NCBI GenBank assembly: GCA_016721765.1
Contig: JADKHO010000001.1
Location: forward strand, 2,096,001 to 2,160,000
Direction: 5' to 3'
DNA: 64,000 nucleotides
Source of the DNA: Bacteroidota bacterium
GTDB lineage: Bacteria; Bacteroidota; Bacteroidia; UBA4408
The position numbers and the translations under genes were made by a program. Shown here in pieces: positions 9,569-18,988 of this stretch. The notes under the pieces were generated by a model that worked only from the letters and a program-made list of their open reading frames with translations, made no database searches and had not been told where the DNA came from. Positions within the stretch are counted from its first letter, which is position 1; each line of letters opens with the position of its first letter.

Positions 9569-10318
9569 ATGAAGATTTCTATCGTTACGGTATGTTATAA
9601 TAGTGCAGAAACCATTGAGGATACTATTCTTTCAGTAATTAATCAAAGTTATCCGGATATTGAATACATATTAATTGACGGAGGTTCAAAGGACAGGACG
9701 CTTGAAATTATTGGACGGTATAAAAATAAAATTGCAAAGGTAGTTTCTGAACCTGACAAAGGCATTTACGATGCTATTAATAAAGGAGTGCATCTCGCTA
9801 CAGGCGAAATTGTTGCCGTGCTTAATTCAGATGATTTTTATGTGGATGATACAGTAATAGCTACTGTTATTAATACATTCAAAACAAGCCAATGTGATTG
9901 TGTGTATGGTGATTTGCAGTACGTTTCACGCGAAAATCCCGATAAGGTTACTCGGCATTGGGTAGCCGGAAATTACAAAGAAGGTATGTTTAACAGTGGT
10001 TGGATGCCACCACATCCCACCTTCTTTATAAAAAATGAATGTTATAAAAAGTATGGCGTTTTTAATTTAAAACTAAAATCGGCAGCTGATTATGAATTGA
10101 TGTTGCGGATGATTCACGTGCATAAAATTAAAACTGCTTATATTCCACAAGTGCTAGTGAGGATGCGTGTTGGCGGAAAAAGCAATGTAACGCTCATGAA
10201 CCGTATTAAAGCAAATCGAGAAGACAAATTAGCTTGGGAATTGAATAGTGTCAAACCGAAATTCTATACGCTACTCATGAAACCCTTATCCAAGTTGGGA
10301 CAATTTTTAAAAAAATAA
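9569..10318 (+). CDS. Glycosyltransferase family 2 (WcaA-like)
   Basis: A compact 249-residue GT-A enzyme. It begins with SIVTVCYNSAETIEDTILSV, then LIDGGSKDRT (about 36-45), EPDKGIYDAINKG (about 61-73) and the DXD-like NSDDF (about 86-90). SAADYELMLRM (about 169-179) is the acceptor-side ED-type motif usual in this subgroup. No membrane helices are evident, so it is probably cytoplasmic. It is the last gene of the polysaccharide operon in this window and converges on valS with only 7 nt between stop codons. I could not see a hairpin terminator in the gap. Confidence 0.87.
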   Translation: MKISIVTVCYNSAETIEDTILSVINQSYPDIEYILIDGGSKDRTLEIIGRYKNKIAKVVSEPDKGIYDAINKGVHLATGEIVAVLNSDDFYVDDTVIATVINTFKTSQCDCVYGDLQYVSRENPDKVTRHWVAGNYKEGMFNSGWMPPHPTFFIKNECYKKYGVFNLKLKSAADYELMLRMIHVHKIKTAYIPQVLVRMRVGGKSNVTLMNRIKANREDKLAWELNSVKPKFYTLLMKPLSKLGQFLKK

Positions 10319-10325
10319 TTCCGTT

Positions 10326-12983
10326 TTAATTCGCCAGACTTAGCAGCTGCTCTTCAATAGCTTTTATTTTTGCAATAGCATCCGCTTGTTTCTTTTTTTC
10401 GCTTGCAACCAATTCCGGTTTAGCATTTGCTACAAACTTTTCGTTTGATAGTTTTGCTTCAACGGATTTTAAAAAACCTTTGCTGTAATCTAGATCTTTA
10501 AGAAGTGATTCACGTTCTTTGTCTTTGTCCACAGCGCCTTCGGCTTGAATAAAAAATTCATGTGTGTCTGAGATAAAAACAGAAATTAAATTTTCAGCTT
10601 TTTCGGCATGAGCTATTTCCGAAATATTTGACAATTTTGAAAGTGCGTTTCCAAAAGCATCGAAATGTTTTTCAAAGGATTTTCCGGCAGCTGTATGCTT
10701 TTTTACAAAAAGTTTTAAGGATACTTTGGGTGAAATTTGTTTAGCGCTTCTGAAATTTCTTATGTGTGCAATCAATTCAAAAATTTTCTCCGCATCCTTC
10801 AACAAATCAGGCTGCATCTCTCCGTTAATAGGCCATGCAGCAACAATGAGGCATTCGTTTTCTTTTCGCTCCTTAAGCAAATGCCAAATTTCTTCACTTA
10901 CAAATGGCATCCATGGGTGGAGTACTTTTAGGATTTTTTCAAAAAAATCAAGCGTTGCGTTATAAGTAAAAGCATCTATTGGTAAAGCTTTGCCATCCAC
11001 AAATTCCGGTTTAACTAACTCTAAATACCATGCACAAAAGTCATCCCAAATTAACTTGTAAGTTACCATTAGGGCTTCGCTCATGCGGTATTTACCATAC
11101 AAATCGGTAAGACTTTCTAACTGTTGATTAAAGCGAGCTTCAAACCAATTTATACTAATTTTATTACTTTCAGAAGTGGTTTTCTTTTCATCAATTTCCA
11201 AACCTTTTACCAGACGAAAAGCATTCCATACTTTATTCGAAAAATTTCTTCCTTGTTCGCAGGAAGATTCGTCAAAAAGTAAATCGTTACCGGCGGGTGA
11301 AGACAAGAGCATTCCCACGCGAACGCCGTCAGCACCGTACTTTTCAATTAGATCAAGAGGGTCGGGTGAGTTTCCTAAAGATTTACTCATCTTGCGACCT
11401 TGTTTGTCGCGCACAATTCCTGTTAAATACACGTTGGTAAAAGGCTTTTCTCCAAGGTATTCATAACCGGCAATAATCATACGTGCCACCCAAAAAAATA
11501 ATATTTCAGGAGCGGTCACCAAATCATTCGTTGGGTAATAATATTTTATATCAGCATTTTCGGGATTTTTAAAGCCGTCAAAAACACTTATCGGCCAAAG
11601 CCAGGAACTAAACCAAGTATCTAAAACATCTTCATCTTGTTTCAGATTTTCGATTAAGGATTTAGGATTAAGGATTTTTATCTTTTCGTAAGCTTCTTCT
11701 TTGGTTTTACAAACTACTGTATTTCCTTTATCATCGTACCAGGCCGGAATGCGTTGTCCCCACCACAACTGACGGCTGATGCACCAATCGTGTACATTTT
11801 CCATCCAGTGCTTATAGGTATTGATAAATTTATCGGGAATTAATTTTATCTCACCATTTAGCACGTTTTCCAAGGCAGGTTTCGAAATGGTATCCATTTT
11901 TAAGAACCATTGCAGGGATAATTTGGGTTCAATTACAGCATTGGTGCGTTCGGAGTAACCTACTTTGTTTTTGATGTCCTCCACTTTCACGATATGCCCC
12001 ATTTCTTCGAGGTCTTTCGCAATTTTTTTGCGCACGGTAAAGCGGTCCTCTCCGATATAAAATTGCGCGGCAGCACTCATTTTACCATCGGCAGCAATGG
12101 TGTCAATTACTTCGAGCTTATGCTTCACACCAAGGTTGTAGTCATTAATATCGTGTGCCGGTGTAACTTTTAAAGCACCGGTACCAAATTCCATGGTAAT
12201 GTAATCGTCGAATATGATAGGCACTTTGCGGTTTACCATGGGGATGATTGCAAACTTTCCTTTTAGATTTTTATACCGTTCATCCTCCGGATGCACACAT
12301 ACTGCAGTATCCCCCAAAATGGTTTCAGGACGGGTGGTAGCAATGGTAATCCATTCGTCCGCACTTCCTTCAATTTTGTATTTTACGTAATAAAGTTTTG
12401 AATTAACTTCTTTGTGAATTACTTCTTCATCGCTTACTGCTGTTAATCCCTGAGGATCCCAATTTACCATTCGTACGCCACGGTAAATTTGACCTTTGTT
12501 GTACAAATCAATAAAAACATCAATTACGGCTTCACTTAAATCCGCTTCCATGGTAAAGCGGGTGCGGTCCCAATCGCAGGAAGCTCCGAGTTTTTTTAGT
12601 TGCTCGAGTATAATTCCCCCATATTTTTCCTTCCATTCCCAGGCGTGTTTCAAAAAATCTTCGCGGCTGAGGTCGGATTTTTGAATTCCTTTTTCTTTTA
12701 ATAAGGCCACTACTTTGGCTTCGGTGGCAATAGAAGCATGGTCGGTTCCCGGCACCCAACAAGCGTTTTTTCCCTGCATGCGCGCCTTACGGATTAACAC
12801 ATCCTGAATAGTATTGTTTAGCATGTGTCCCATATGCAACACACCGGTAACATTGGGTGGAGGTATAACAATGGTATAAGGTTCGCGTGCATCGGGTGTG
12901 GATTTAAAAAATTGTTTTTCCAACCAGTAGCTGTACCACTTGTTTTCAATATCCTTAGGAGCGTAGGTTTTAGGGATTTCCAT
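10326..12983 (-). CDS. valS: Valyl-tRNA synthetase
   Basis: An 885-residue class Ia aminoacyl-tRNA synthetase that charges tRNA-Val. The HIGH box is HMGH at residues 50-53, in PPPNVTGVLHMGHM. KMSKS lies in GRKMSKSLGNSPDPLDLIEKYG, around residue 530. The CP1 editing domain is present (TTRPETILGDTAV). An anticodon-binding domain and a C-terminal coiled-coil tail (last about 70 residues, Lys/Glu rich) complete the bacterial ValRS layout. Length is normal. Start ATG at 12983; the 186-nt gap to the DUF1573 gene is divergent and must hold promoters for both. Confidence 0.97.
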   Translation of the reverse strand: MEIPKTYAPKDIENKWYSYWLEKQFFKSTPDAREPYTIVIPPPNVTGVLHMGHMLNNTIQDVLIRKARMQGKNACWVPGTDHASIATEAKVVALLKEKGIQKSDLSREDFLKHAWEWKEKYGGIILEQLKKLGASCDWDRTRFTMEADLSEAVIDVFIDLYNKGQIYRGVRMVNWDPQGLTAVSDEEVIHKEVNSKLYYVKYKIEGSADEWITIATTRPETILGDTAVCVHPEDERYKNLKGKFAIIPMVNRKVPIIFDDYITMEFGTGALKVTPAHDINDYNLGVKHKLEVIDTIAADGKMSAAAQFYIGEDRFTVRKKIAKDLEEMGHIVKVEDIKNKVGYSERTNAVIEPKLSLQWFLKMDTISKPALENVLNGEIKLIPDKFINTYKHWMENVHDWCISRQLWWGQRIPAWYDDKGNTVVCKTKEEAYEKIKILNPKSLIENLKQDEDVLDTWFSSWLWPISVFDGFKNPENADIKYYYPTNDLVTAPEILFFWVARMIIAGYEYLGEKPFTNVYLTGIVRDKQGRKMSKSLGNSPDPLDLIEKYGADGVRVGMLLSSPAGNDLLFDESSCEQGRNFSNKVWNAFRLVKGLEIDEKKTTSESNKISINWFEARFNQQLESLTDLYGKYRMSEALMVTYKLIWDDFCAWYLELVKPEFVDGKALPIDAFTYNATLDFFEKILKVLHPWMPFVSEEIWHLLKERKENECLIVAAWPINGEMQPDLLKDAEKIFELIAHIRNFRSAKQISPKVSLKLFVKKHTAAGKSFEKHFDAFGNALSKLSNISEIAHAEKAENLISVFISDTHEFFIQAEGAVDKDKERESLLKDLDYSKGFLKSVEAKLSNEKFVANAKPELVASEKKKQADAIAKIKAIEEQLLSLAN

Positions 12984-13134
12984 AAATAGGTTTCAAAAAA
13001 TAAGATGCAAATTTATAAATATAGTGGGAAGGCGATACTCGCTCGACTCGAAAATATGAATTTGGAGATAAAAATTATGTTTTTTGGCACGATTTTAGCT
13101 AAATTTTAATCCTGCGAAAATGAAACAGATTTTT

Positions 13135-13142
13135 TAGATTTG
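13135..13142 (+). promoter_or_regulatory. Candidate Bacteroidota -7 promoter element
   Basis: TAGATTTG matches the TAnnTTTG -7 consensus described for Bacteroides/Flavobacterium vegetative promoters. It lies 27 nt before the ATG of the first DUF1573 gene. A clear TTTG -33 box at the usual spacing is not visible, so the assignment is tentative. Confidence 0.4.
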
Positions 13143-13169
13143 CGAAAACAAGTTTAAAACCTAATTAAA

Positions 13170-13634
13170 ATGAAAAAACTAATACTTCTAAGCTTATTTA
13201 TTTCGGGAATTGGATTAAAAGGGTTTGCCCAAGAAAATGCGGCACCTGCTCCAAATCCAAACGCTGCAGAAATTACCTTCGAAAATGAAACCCATGATTA
13301 TGGTACCATAAAACAAGGCGCCAATGGGACGTATGAATTTAAATTTAAAAACACCGGTAAGGAGCCATTGATCATTAGTAATGCGCAGGGCTCATGTGGA
13401 TGCACTGTTCCATCCTGGCCAAAAGAACCAATACTGCCGGGACAGGGAAACGTGATAAAAGTAACTTATGATACAAAAAGAGTAGGCCCTTTCACAAAGA
13501 CCGTAACCTTAACATCCAATGCAAAAACTCCTTCAAAGATTATTAACATTAAGGGAGTTGTGCAAGAGGAGCCGCAGGAAGAAACTTTTCCGGGCAAGAA
13601 ATCAGCAGATGGCAGTCCATTTGAAATGAAATAA
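13170..13634 (+). CDS. DUF1573 domain protein, secreted
   Basis: A 154-residue protein with a Sec signal peptide (MKKLILLSLFISG, cleaved after about GFAQ) and one DUF1573 Ig-like domain. The family core is visible as THDYGTIKQGA, FKFKNTGKEPLIISNAQGSC and GCTVPSWPKEPI, with the paired cysteines of SCGC near residues 70-73. DUF1573 proteins are common periplasmic or outer-membrane proteins in Bacteroidota without a firm function. A near copy follows 46 nt downstream (13681), which points to tandem duplication. The low-complexity C-terminal tail differs between the two. Confidence 0.85.
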   Translation: MKKLILLSLFISGIGLKGFAQENAAPAPNPNAAEITFENETHDYGTIKQGANGTYEFKFKNTGKEPLIISNAQGSCGCTVPSWPKEPILPGQGNVIKVTYDTKRVGPFTKTVTLTSNAKTPSKIINIKGVVQEEPQEETFPGKKSADGSPFEMK

Positions 13635-13680
13635 TCAAAAATAAATAAACAACAAACCAACAATTAAAAACAACAAACAA

Positions 13681-14148
13681 ATGAAAAAAGTAATTTTATC
13701 GATGGCTGTGGTAGTTTGCAGTGTATTTGCAGCAAACGCACAGGAAGCAGCAAAACCTGCTGATGCAGCAGCAAATCCAAATGCAGCTGAAATTGCATTC
13801 GTAACTGAAACAATCGATTACGGTACAATTGAGCACAATGCAGATGGAAACCGTGAGTTTAAATTTAAAAACACCGGTAAAGAACCCTTAATTATCACCA
13901 ATTGCCAAGGTTCATGCGGATGTACTGTTCCAACTTGGCCAAAAGAACCAATTAAGCCGGGAGCAACCAGTTCAATTAAAGTGCACTATGCAACTGACCG
14001 TGTTGGGCAATTTGAAAAAACTGTAACGGTAACATCCAATGCAAAAACTCCTTCAAAAGTTATTAAAATCAAAGGAGTTGTGAAACCAGATCCTACACCG
14101 GCTGAAGCTCCTGTAAAAGATGCAGTTGCTCCAACTGAATCACATTAA
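13681..14148 (+). CDS. DUF1573 domain protein, secreted (tandem paralogue)
   Basis: A 155-residue paralogue of the preceding gene, with its own signal peptide (MKKVILSMAVVVCSVFAANA, then QEAAK) and the same DUF1573 core: TIDYGTIEHNA, FKFKNTGKEPLIITNCQGSC, GCTVPTWPKEP, TVTSNAKTPSKVIKIKGVV. It has an Ala/Pro-rich linker at both ends. The 46-nt gap to the first copy has no hairpin, so the two are probably one transcript, ended by the hairpin at 14171. Function unknown. Confidence 0.85.
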   Translation: MKKVILSMAVVVCSVFAANAQEAAKPADAAANPNAAEIAFVTETIDYGTIEHNADGNREFKFKNTGKEPLIITNCQGSCGCTVPTWPKEPIKPGATSSIKVHYATDRVGQFEKTVTVTSNAKTPSKVIKIKGVVKPDPTPAEAPVKDAVAPTESH

Positions 14149-14170
14149 GAAATAGGTTTAATTTTATAAA

Positions 14171-14207
14171 GGCCTGCTGTATTCAAATACAGTGGGCTTT
14201 TTGTTTT
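14171..14207 (+). terminator. Rho-independent terminator after the DUF1573 pair
   Basis: The arms GCCTGCTGTATT and AATACAGTGGGC pair over about 12 positions including two G-U wobbles, with a tiny loop, followed by TTTTTGTTTTT. It lies 22 nt after the second DUF1573 stop. Confidence 0.8.
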
Positions 14208-14349
14208 TGATTTTGTTTGATTTTTAATTTTTAGTTATCTAAAATATTGACTATCCTTGTTATAGATAAATAGAATACTCACCCCTTAAATTTCTCAACT
14301 ATGAAATCATTTTTCTCAAGGGCACAAAATTGGAAATTAATTAACCTTA

Positions 14350-14362
14350 CCCCCCCCCCCCC
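14350..14362 (+). repeat. C13 homopolymer tract, possible phase-variable switch
   Basis: Thirteen consecutive C residues in AT-rich surroundings. An ATG at 14301 opens a frame (MKSFFSRAQNWKLINL, then Pro) that runs through the tract and stops at TAA 14367-14369. The long downstream ORF is in a different frame. One extra C, or two fewer, would fuse this ATG to the 585-codon ORF and add the sequence upstream of its hydrophobic leader. The tract could be a slipped-strand switch, a miscalled homopolymer, or a promoter-spacing element. Confidence 0.7.
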
Positions 14363-14395
14363 GATCTAAAAAATTCAATATCAGTTAGTTGCGTA

Positions 14396-16153
14396 TTGGT
14401 TGTTCTGTCCGTTCTTCTAAATTGTAACATGGTACATTCCCAAAGTGCTCCACCACCCTTAAATTCAAATCATGATTCCACCTTGCGTGGCATGTATGTG
14501 AGCTGTGGAGATGAATTAATATTGGAGCTATTCCGAAATGCTAATGTTTATGACTCCACCGATTGTGGTAAAACACCAAAAATGTGCGGATTGATTGAGT
14601 TTTGTAACACACGATACATAAATTATGTAGCTGTATATTCATTAGGAAAAAAGTATACAACCGGCGACCCAAACCCGATAGTAGGAAATTTTGTATTTTT
14701 TGATGCTGTAAAACGATTTTTGCAGGTAATGCATGATAATGGAATTAAGGTAGGAATAGTAATCTCGAACAAAGAGTTTTTGGAAAGTCAAACAAACTTT
14801 GGAACTTTTGTTACATCTGATTTTTTTTGGGAGGAGCCAACACTTCCTTGGGATAGCACTTGTATTAGTTTGGGTAAGGGTGCACCAAATTCAATTGCTT
14901 CCGGTTCATTTCCTGATTATGGTTATTTAAATCCCGGACCAAGCTGTACCATTGAAGAGTGCCCGGCTCCTTATGAATTGGCCGAAATGCTAAAGCAGGT
15001 ATTACGCGTATATCAGTACAGTTATTGGGTACGCGATTCTACTATTGCCAATGGCTGTGTTGGTTGTACCTCACGCACCAGCACCGTTGCACCGGCTTCA
15101 CCCAAATATTTATTTGATTACATGAGTTTAGAGTATGAATATTGGGATTATAGTACCTATAAAAACGCAGACTCAACAGGTATAACCGGTAAGAAGGGAG
15201 GTTGGAATGCTTTTTTTCAAATATCGCAAGCAATGATTTATGTGTATGGACACATGTGCAACGCAATGAAAATGGAATTAGAATGGAGGTTAGCACCAGC
15301 TGATGAAGATGCAAATCGATCATATCCAGCAAATCCTGGTGATTTAGCTGCAGAAAACATGCTTCCAATCAGTATGCAAGCACAGTATATTGCTAGAGCG
15401 TTTAATAGGGTTTTAATGAGTGACTACCGTGCTTGGGATGATCTTGATTATCCCAAAATGATAAATAAAACGGGTAATATACACACTAAATTAGCCGATT
15501 GGCCAAACGATTTAAATGAAAATGACAGACATAAACTAATGCCACTTTTTTCAGCGGCAACAATTGGTGAGTATAAACAGTGCTTTGATACTTTAAAATT
15601 CAATACCGAAGTACCTCCTGATACATCAGAATGGGGAGATGATTTTTTTGGAAAGGGCTTAGCAAATGGAATGACGATGTTTGAATTTGAGAATTTATAT
15701 ATGGAACAATTAGAATCTTCTATTACAGATAATAAGCGATTTAGCAATAATTGGGAATATAAAAATACAGGAAGTACTCTAGATACAATCGACACACTTA
15801 GGCAAGATATTGCAGGCTTTATGTGGTTTAATTACAGCACTTTAAAAAATGTATGGCGCGATACGGTTGCTTATAATCGTCAATCACAAAATCAATTGCC
15901 AGCTGAACTTTTTTTAGCTCAAATTTATTTTAATCCGAACACAGCAATCCTAAGCGTCAAGACCGCAGACTATGAAAAAAGTGAGGCTGCTAATTTGCAA
16001 CTATTTAATACAGAAGGCAAAGAAGTTTTAAAGGCAAAAATAAATAGCGGCCGGCAAAATTTGTCTTTAAGCTATCTCCCAGCTGGTGCATACCTGTGTA
16101 GAGTAAATAATGGGCATGCATCTTCGAACAAAAAAATAACCATCATAAAATAA
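14396..16153 (+). CDS. Secreted T9SS-sorted protein of unknown function, 5' end uncertain
   Basis: The ORF opens with a TTG at 14396 and encodes VVLSVLLNCNMVHSQS, which looks like the hydrophobic core and cleavage region of a signal peptide lacking its positively charged start. The missing start is best explained by the ATG at 14301, which is in frame only if the C13 tract is one base longer or two shorter. The C-terminal 70-80 residues (LQLFNTEGKEVL, LPAGAYLCRVNNG, KKITIIK) form a Por-secretion sorting domain, so the product should cross the outer membrane by T9SS. The central 450 residues contain GMYVSCGDEL and FLQVMHDNGIKVGIVISN, which could belong to a TIM-barrel glycosidase-like fold, but I do not recognise a family. 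Confidence 0.75.
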   Translation: MVVLSVLLNCNMVHSQSAPPPLNSNHDSTLRGMYVSCGDELILELFRNANVYDSTDCGKTPKMCGLIEFCNTRYINYVAVYSLGKKYTTGDPNPIVGNFVFFDAVKRFLQVMHDNGIKVGIVISNKEFLESQTNFGTFVTSDFFWEEPTLPWDSTCISLGKGAPNSIASGSFPDYGYLNPGPSCTIEECPAPYELAEMLKQVLRVYQYSYWVRDSTIANGCVGCTSRTSTVAPASPKYLFDYMSLEYEYWDYSTYKNADSTGITGKKGGWNAFFQISQAMIYVYGHMCNAMKMELEWRLAPADEDANRSYPANPGDLAAENMLPISMQAQYIARAFNRVLMSDYRAWDDLDYPKMINKTGNIHTKLADWPNDLNENDRHKLMPLFSAATIGEYKQCFDTLKFNTEVPPDTSEWGDDFFGKGLANGMTMFEFENLYMEQLESSITDNKRFSNNWEYKNTGSTLDTIDTLRQDIAGFMWFNYSTLKNVWRDTVAYNRQSQNQLPAELFLAQIYFNPNTAILSVKTADYEKSEAANLQLFNTEGKEVLKAKINSGRQNLSLSYLPAGAYLCRVNNGHASSNKKITIIK

Positions 16154-16160
16154 GGGCGCT

Positions 16161-17606
16161 ATGAAAAATATACTATTAACGCTAATCATTGCGATGTATG
16201 CTTTTAATGTTCCTGCACAAATCACTTTTGAGAAGACATATAAAAATTTAGCTCAAGATGAAGCAGCACATAGTGTGATTGAAGATGGCAATGGAGGATG
16301 TGTTATAGCAACCGGCGGTAAATGGAATTCGCCTAACAGCACACGAGAATTTGGATTAACACACCTAAATGGATATGGAGATACTTTATGGTACACCGTT
16401 TTTACACGTAGTTATAATTCAGAAGTACGCATGTTGCGAAAGTCAGCTACAGCTTATTACGTTGCAGGAGTAGCCGATGATTCAACGGTAACAGTAGATT
16501 TAATGCTCTGGCTTTGTAAATTCGACTTGAATGGAAATCTTATTTGGAAAAAAAACATAGCGGATATCTTTCTTCCTTTATTAGATTGGGGTTTATCCTT
16601 TAGTGTTGTCAATGATGGGCTCTTGTTCACAAATGGGTATAGCGGAGGATTTTACAAATTGGATACTAACTCAAATAACTTGGTTATTAAGGATTATAAC
16701 TATTATCGGAGCAATTCTGATTATTTTCGAAAATCAGATATGGAAAAGAAGGGCAATAATTTCATCTATAATGCCGCATATCGTCAAGTAATCGGAGGCC
16801 CAATCAGCCCGCGAATTTTACTAGTAGATCAAAATGGAGATAGTATTAGCTCCTTTGCTGTAAACTTGGATTCAGCATGGGGGGCGCCCTACACGAATAT
16901 TTATCAGGATAATTTTATAGTATTTGCTCAAATACCAACTGTTGTTGTTCCAAACGCTTATGGTTTTGTGCTTTCAAAATTAGATTCATTAGGAAATAAA
17001 ATCTGGCGCAAGCCAGTAAGAGGTATTAATAGGTCAAATTGTTATGTAACTTCTCATACCATTTTACCCAACGGAAACTTTGTTATAAGTGGTTTTCCGG
17101 GTGGTTTAAACGCACCCGCAGGTAGAGCTTTTTTGTATTGCTTTGATACGAATGGAGATAGTTTATGGTTTAAAAAATTTAGCCCAAGCGATACCACTCT
17201 TAAAACTGATTTTTACGATGTAATAGCCACTAGCGATAGCGGATTGTTAGCATGCGGTCAAGCGATGCGACCCAATGGCAGTCGCGAAAGCTATATTGTT
17301 AAATTGGATGCCAATGGTGATTTGTTTAATCCACTAAGCGTAATTGAGAAGCGCAAGGAAAGTTATTTTCATATTTATCCCAATCCTGCTAACAATGTGG
17401 TAAGTATGCATTACATGGGTTTTGATAATAATGTTTTGCTACAAATTAAAAATACTATTGGACAAGTAATATTCAATCAAAAAATTAGCACCAACGATGA
17501 AAGAATCCAATTGGAAGCATCTATGTTTCCTTCCGGTATTTATGTCTGTAGCTTGATCTCAAATGAGCGAATTGTTACAGCTAAAAAATTGGTGATTGTA
17601 AAATAG
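16161..17606 (+). CDS. Secreted T9SS-sorted protein, predicted beta-propeller
   Basis: A 481-residue protein with signal peptide MKNILLTLIIAMYAFNVPAQ. The body has recurring strands of the kind GHSVIEDGNGG, LTHLNGYGDTLWY, LCKFDLNGNLIWKK, LSKLDSLGNKIWRK and FDTNGDSLWFKK, about 45-60 residues apart. This is the pattern of Bacteroidota beta-propeller proteins with 'D-x-x-G-x-x-x-W' blades. The last 80 residues (FHIYPNPANNVVSMHY, ISTNDERIQLEASMFPSGIY, VTAKKLVIVK) are a type A sorting domain for T9SS. It starts 7 nt after the preceding secreted-protein gene and probably shares its transcript, ending at the hairpin at 17644. Ligand or role unknown. Confidence 0.82.
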   Translation: MKNILLTLIIAMYAFNVPAQITFEKTYKNLAQDEAAHSVIEDGNGGCVIATGGKWNSPNSTREFGLTHLNGYGDTLWYTVFTRSYNSEVRMLRKSATAYYVAGVADDSTVTVDLMLWLCKFDLNGNLIWKKNIADIFLPLLDWGLSFSVVNDGLLFTNGYSGGFYKLDTNSNNLVIKDYNYYRSNSDYFRKSDMEKKGNNFIYNAAYRQVIGGPISPRILLVDQNGDSISSFAVNLDSAWGAPYTNIYQDNFIVFAQIPTVVVPNAYGFVLSKLDSLGNKIWRKPVRGINRSNCYVTSHTILPNGNFVISGFPGGLNAPAGRAFLYCFDTNGDSLWFKKFSPSDTTLKTDFYDVIATSDSGLLACGQAMRPNGSRESYIVKLDANGDLFNPLSVIEKRKESYFHIYPNPANNVVSMHYMGFDNNVLLQIKNTIGQVIFNQKISTNDERIQLEASMFPSGIYVCSLISNERIVTAKKLVIVK

Positions 17607-17643
17607 TATAAAATCGCTAAGAAAAGTATTTTATTACTTTTGT

Positions 17644-17677
17644 CCCGCTCAACGTAAGTTGCAGCGGGATTTTTTTT
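17644..17677 (+). terminator. Rho-independent terminator
   Basis: CCCGCTCAAC pairs with GTTGCAGCGGG around a GTAA loop with one bulged C, followed by eight T residues. It lies 37 nt downstream of the secreted beta-propeller gene. Confidence 0.88.
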
Positions 17678-17784
17678 CCTCCTTCGACTACGCTCAGGAG
17701 GACAATTTTGTTGAGGAGCGTTTGAAAGTAAAATAATTCAATTTTTATCTTAATACTTTGTACTAACATCTTTGTACTCTAACT

Positions 17785-18984
17785 ATGCCAAAAGTATCCA
17801 ATAAAGGCACCAACATGCCAGCTAGCCCAATTCGTAAATTAGTTCCTTATGCTGATAAAGCTAAAAAAGAAGGTAGAACCATTTATCATTTAAACATCGG
17901 GCAACCGGATATTGAAACCCCTGAAACGATGCTGAATGCGATACGTAATTTTTCGCAAAAGGTGGTGGAGTATAGCCATAGTGCAGGGATTGAGAGTTAT
18001 CGAAAAAAATTGGCAGGTTATTATAATTCCTTTGGAATCAATATCGATTACACCGAAGTGATGATTACTACCGGCGGTTCGGAAGCCATTGAAATTGCCA
18101 TGATGAGTTGTTTGAATCCGGGCGATGAGGTAATTATTCCTGAACCATTTTATGCGAATTACAATGGTTTTTCCTGTCAATCAGATGTAGTGGTGAAACC
18201 CATTCGCAGTTATATTGAAACAGGTTTTGCCTTGCCACCAATAAGCGAATTCGAAAAAGTGATTACGCCTAAAACAAAGGCAATCATGATTTGTAATCCG
18301 AGTAACCCTACCGGTTATTTGTATTCCCGACAAGAGTTGGAATCGTTGAAAGAGATTGTGTTGAAACACGATTTGTTTTTGTTTTCGGATGAGGTGTATA
18401 AGGAGTTTTGCTATGACGACAAAGAGTATGTGTCGGTGATGCATTTATCCGGTTTAGACAACAATGTAATTTTATTGGATTCGATTTCCAAACGTTACAG
18501 TGCTTGTGGGGCACGCATTGGTGCTTTTATCAGCAAAAATAAGGAAGTGATGGCAACTGCATTAAAATTTGCCCAAGCGCGTTTAAGTCCACCTACATTT
18601 GGTCAAGTGGGAGCAGAAGCAGCCATTGATACGCCGCAATCCTACTTTGATGCGGTAAAGAAAGAGTATACAGCACGTCGTAATTATGTGGTGAATGCAT
18701 TAAATAAAATGGAGGGTGTATTTTGTCCTATGCCGAATGGAGCATTTTATTGTATTGCTAAGTTGCCGATTGACAATGCGGATGTATTTTGTCAATGGTT
18801 GTTGGAATCTTTTCAATATGAGAATCAAACGGTGATGTTGGCGCCGGCTACCGGGTTTTACTCTACACCGGGTGCAGGTTTAAATGAGGTGCGTATTGCG
18901 TATGTGTTGAATTTGGATGCATTGCAAAAGGCGATGAAGTGTTTGGAGGAGGCATTAAAAGTGTATCCCGGAAGAAGGATTTAA
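17785..18984 (+). CDS. Class I/II pyridoxal-phosphate aminotransferase
   Basis: A 399-residue fold-type I aminotransferase of the aspartate-aminotransferase superfamily. Visible are LNIGQPDIETP (about 36-46), the PLP-phosphate region TTGGSEAIEIAM (about 95-106), ICNPSNPTGYLYS (about 170-182), FSDEVYKEF (about 206-214) and the Schiff-base lysine in DSISKRYSACGARIG (about Lys236). The near C-terminal substrate-carboxylate arginine is in LNEVRIAYVLN. Substrate (Asp, Ala or aromatic) cannot be fixed. ATG at 17785; a second ATG at residue 12 is less likely because the family starts this far upstream. It is a single-gene unit. Confidence 0.88.
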   Translation: MPKVSNKGTNMPASPIRKLVPYADKAKKEGRTIYHLNIGQPDIETPETMLNAIRNFSQKVVEYSHSAGIESYRKKLAGYYNSFGINIDYTEVMITTGGSEAIEIAMMSCLNPGDEVIIPEPFYANYNGFSCQSDVVVKPIRSYIETGFALPPISEFEKVITPKTKAIMICNPSNPTGYLYSRQELESLKEIVLKHDLFLFSDEVYKEFCYDDKEYVSVMHLSGLDNNVILLDSISKRYSACGARIGAFISKNKEVMATALKFAQARLSPPTFGQVGAEAAIDTPQSYFDAVKKEYTARRNYVVNALNKMEGVFCPMPNGAFYCIAKLPIDNADVFCQWLLESFQYENQTVMLAPATGFYSTPGAGLNEVRIAYVLNLDALQKAMKCLEEALKVYPGRRI

Positions 18985-18988
18985 ATTC

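Noticed and set aside
14378..14380. ATA at 14378 as a start for the T9SS protein behind the C tract
   Set aside because: ATA is not a plausible bacterial start here; TTG at 14396 or the ATG at 14301 after a tract-length change are better options.
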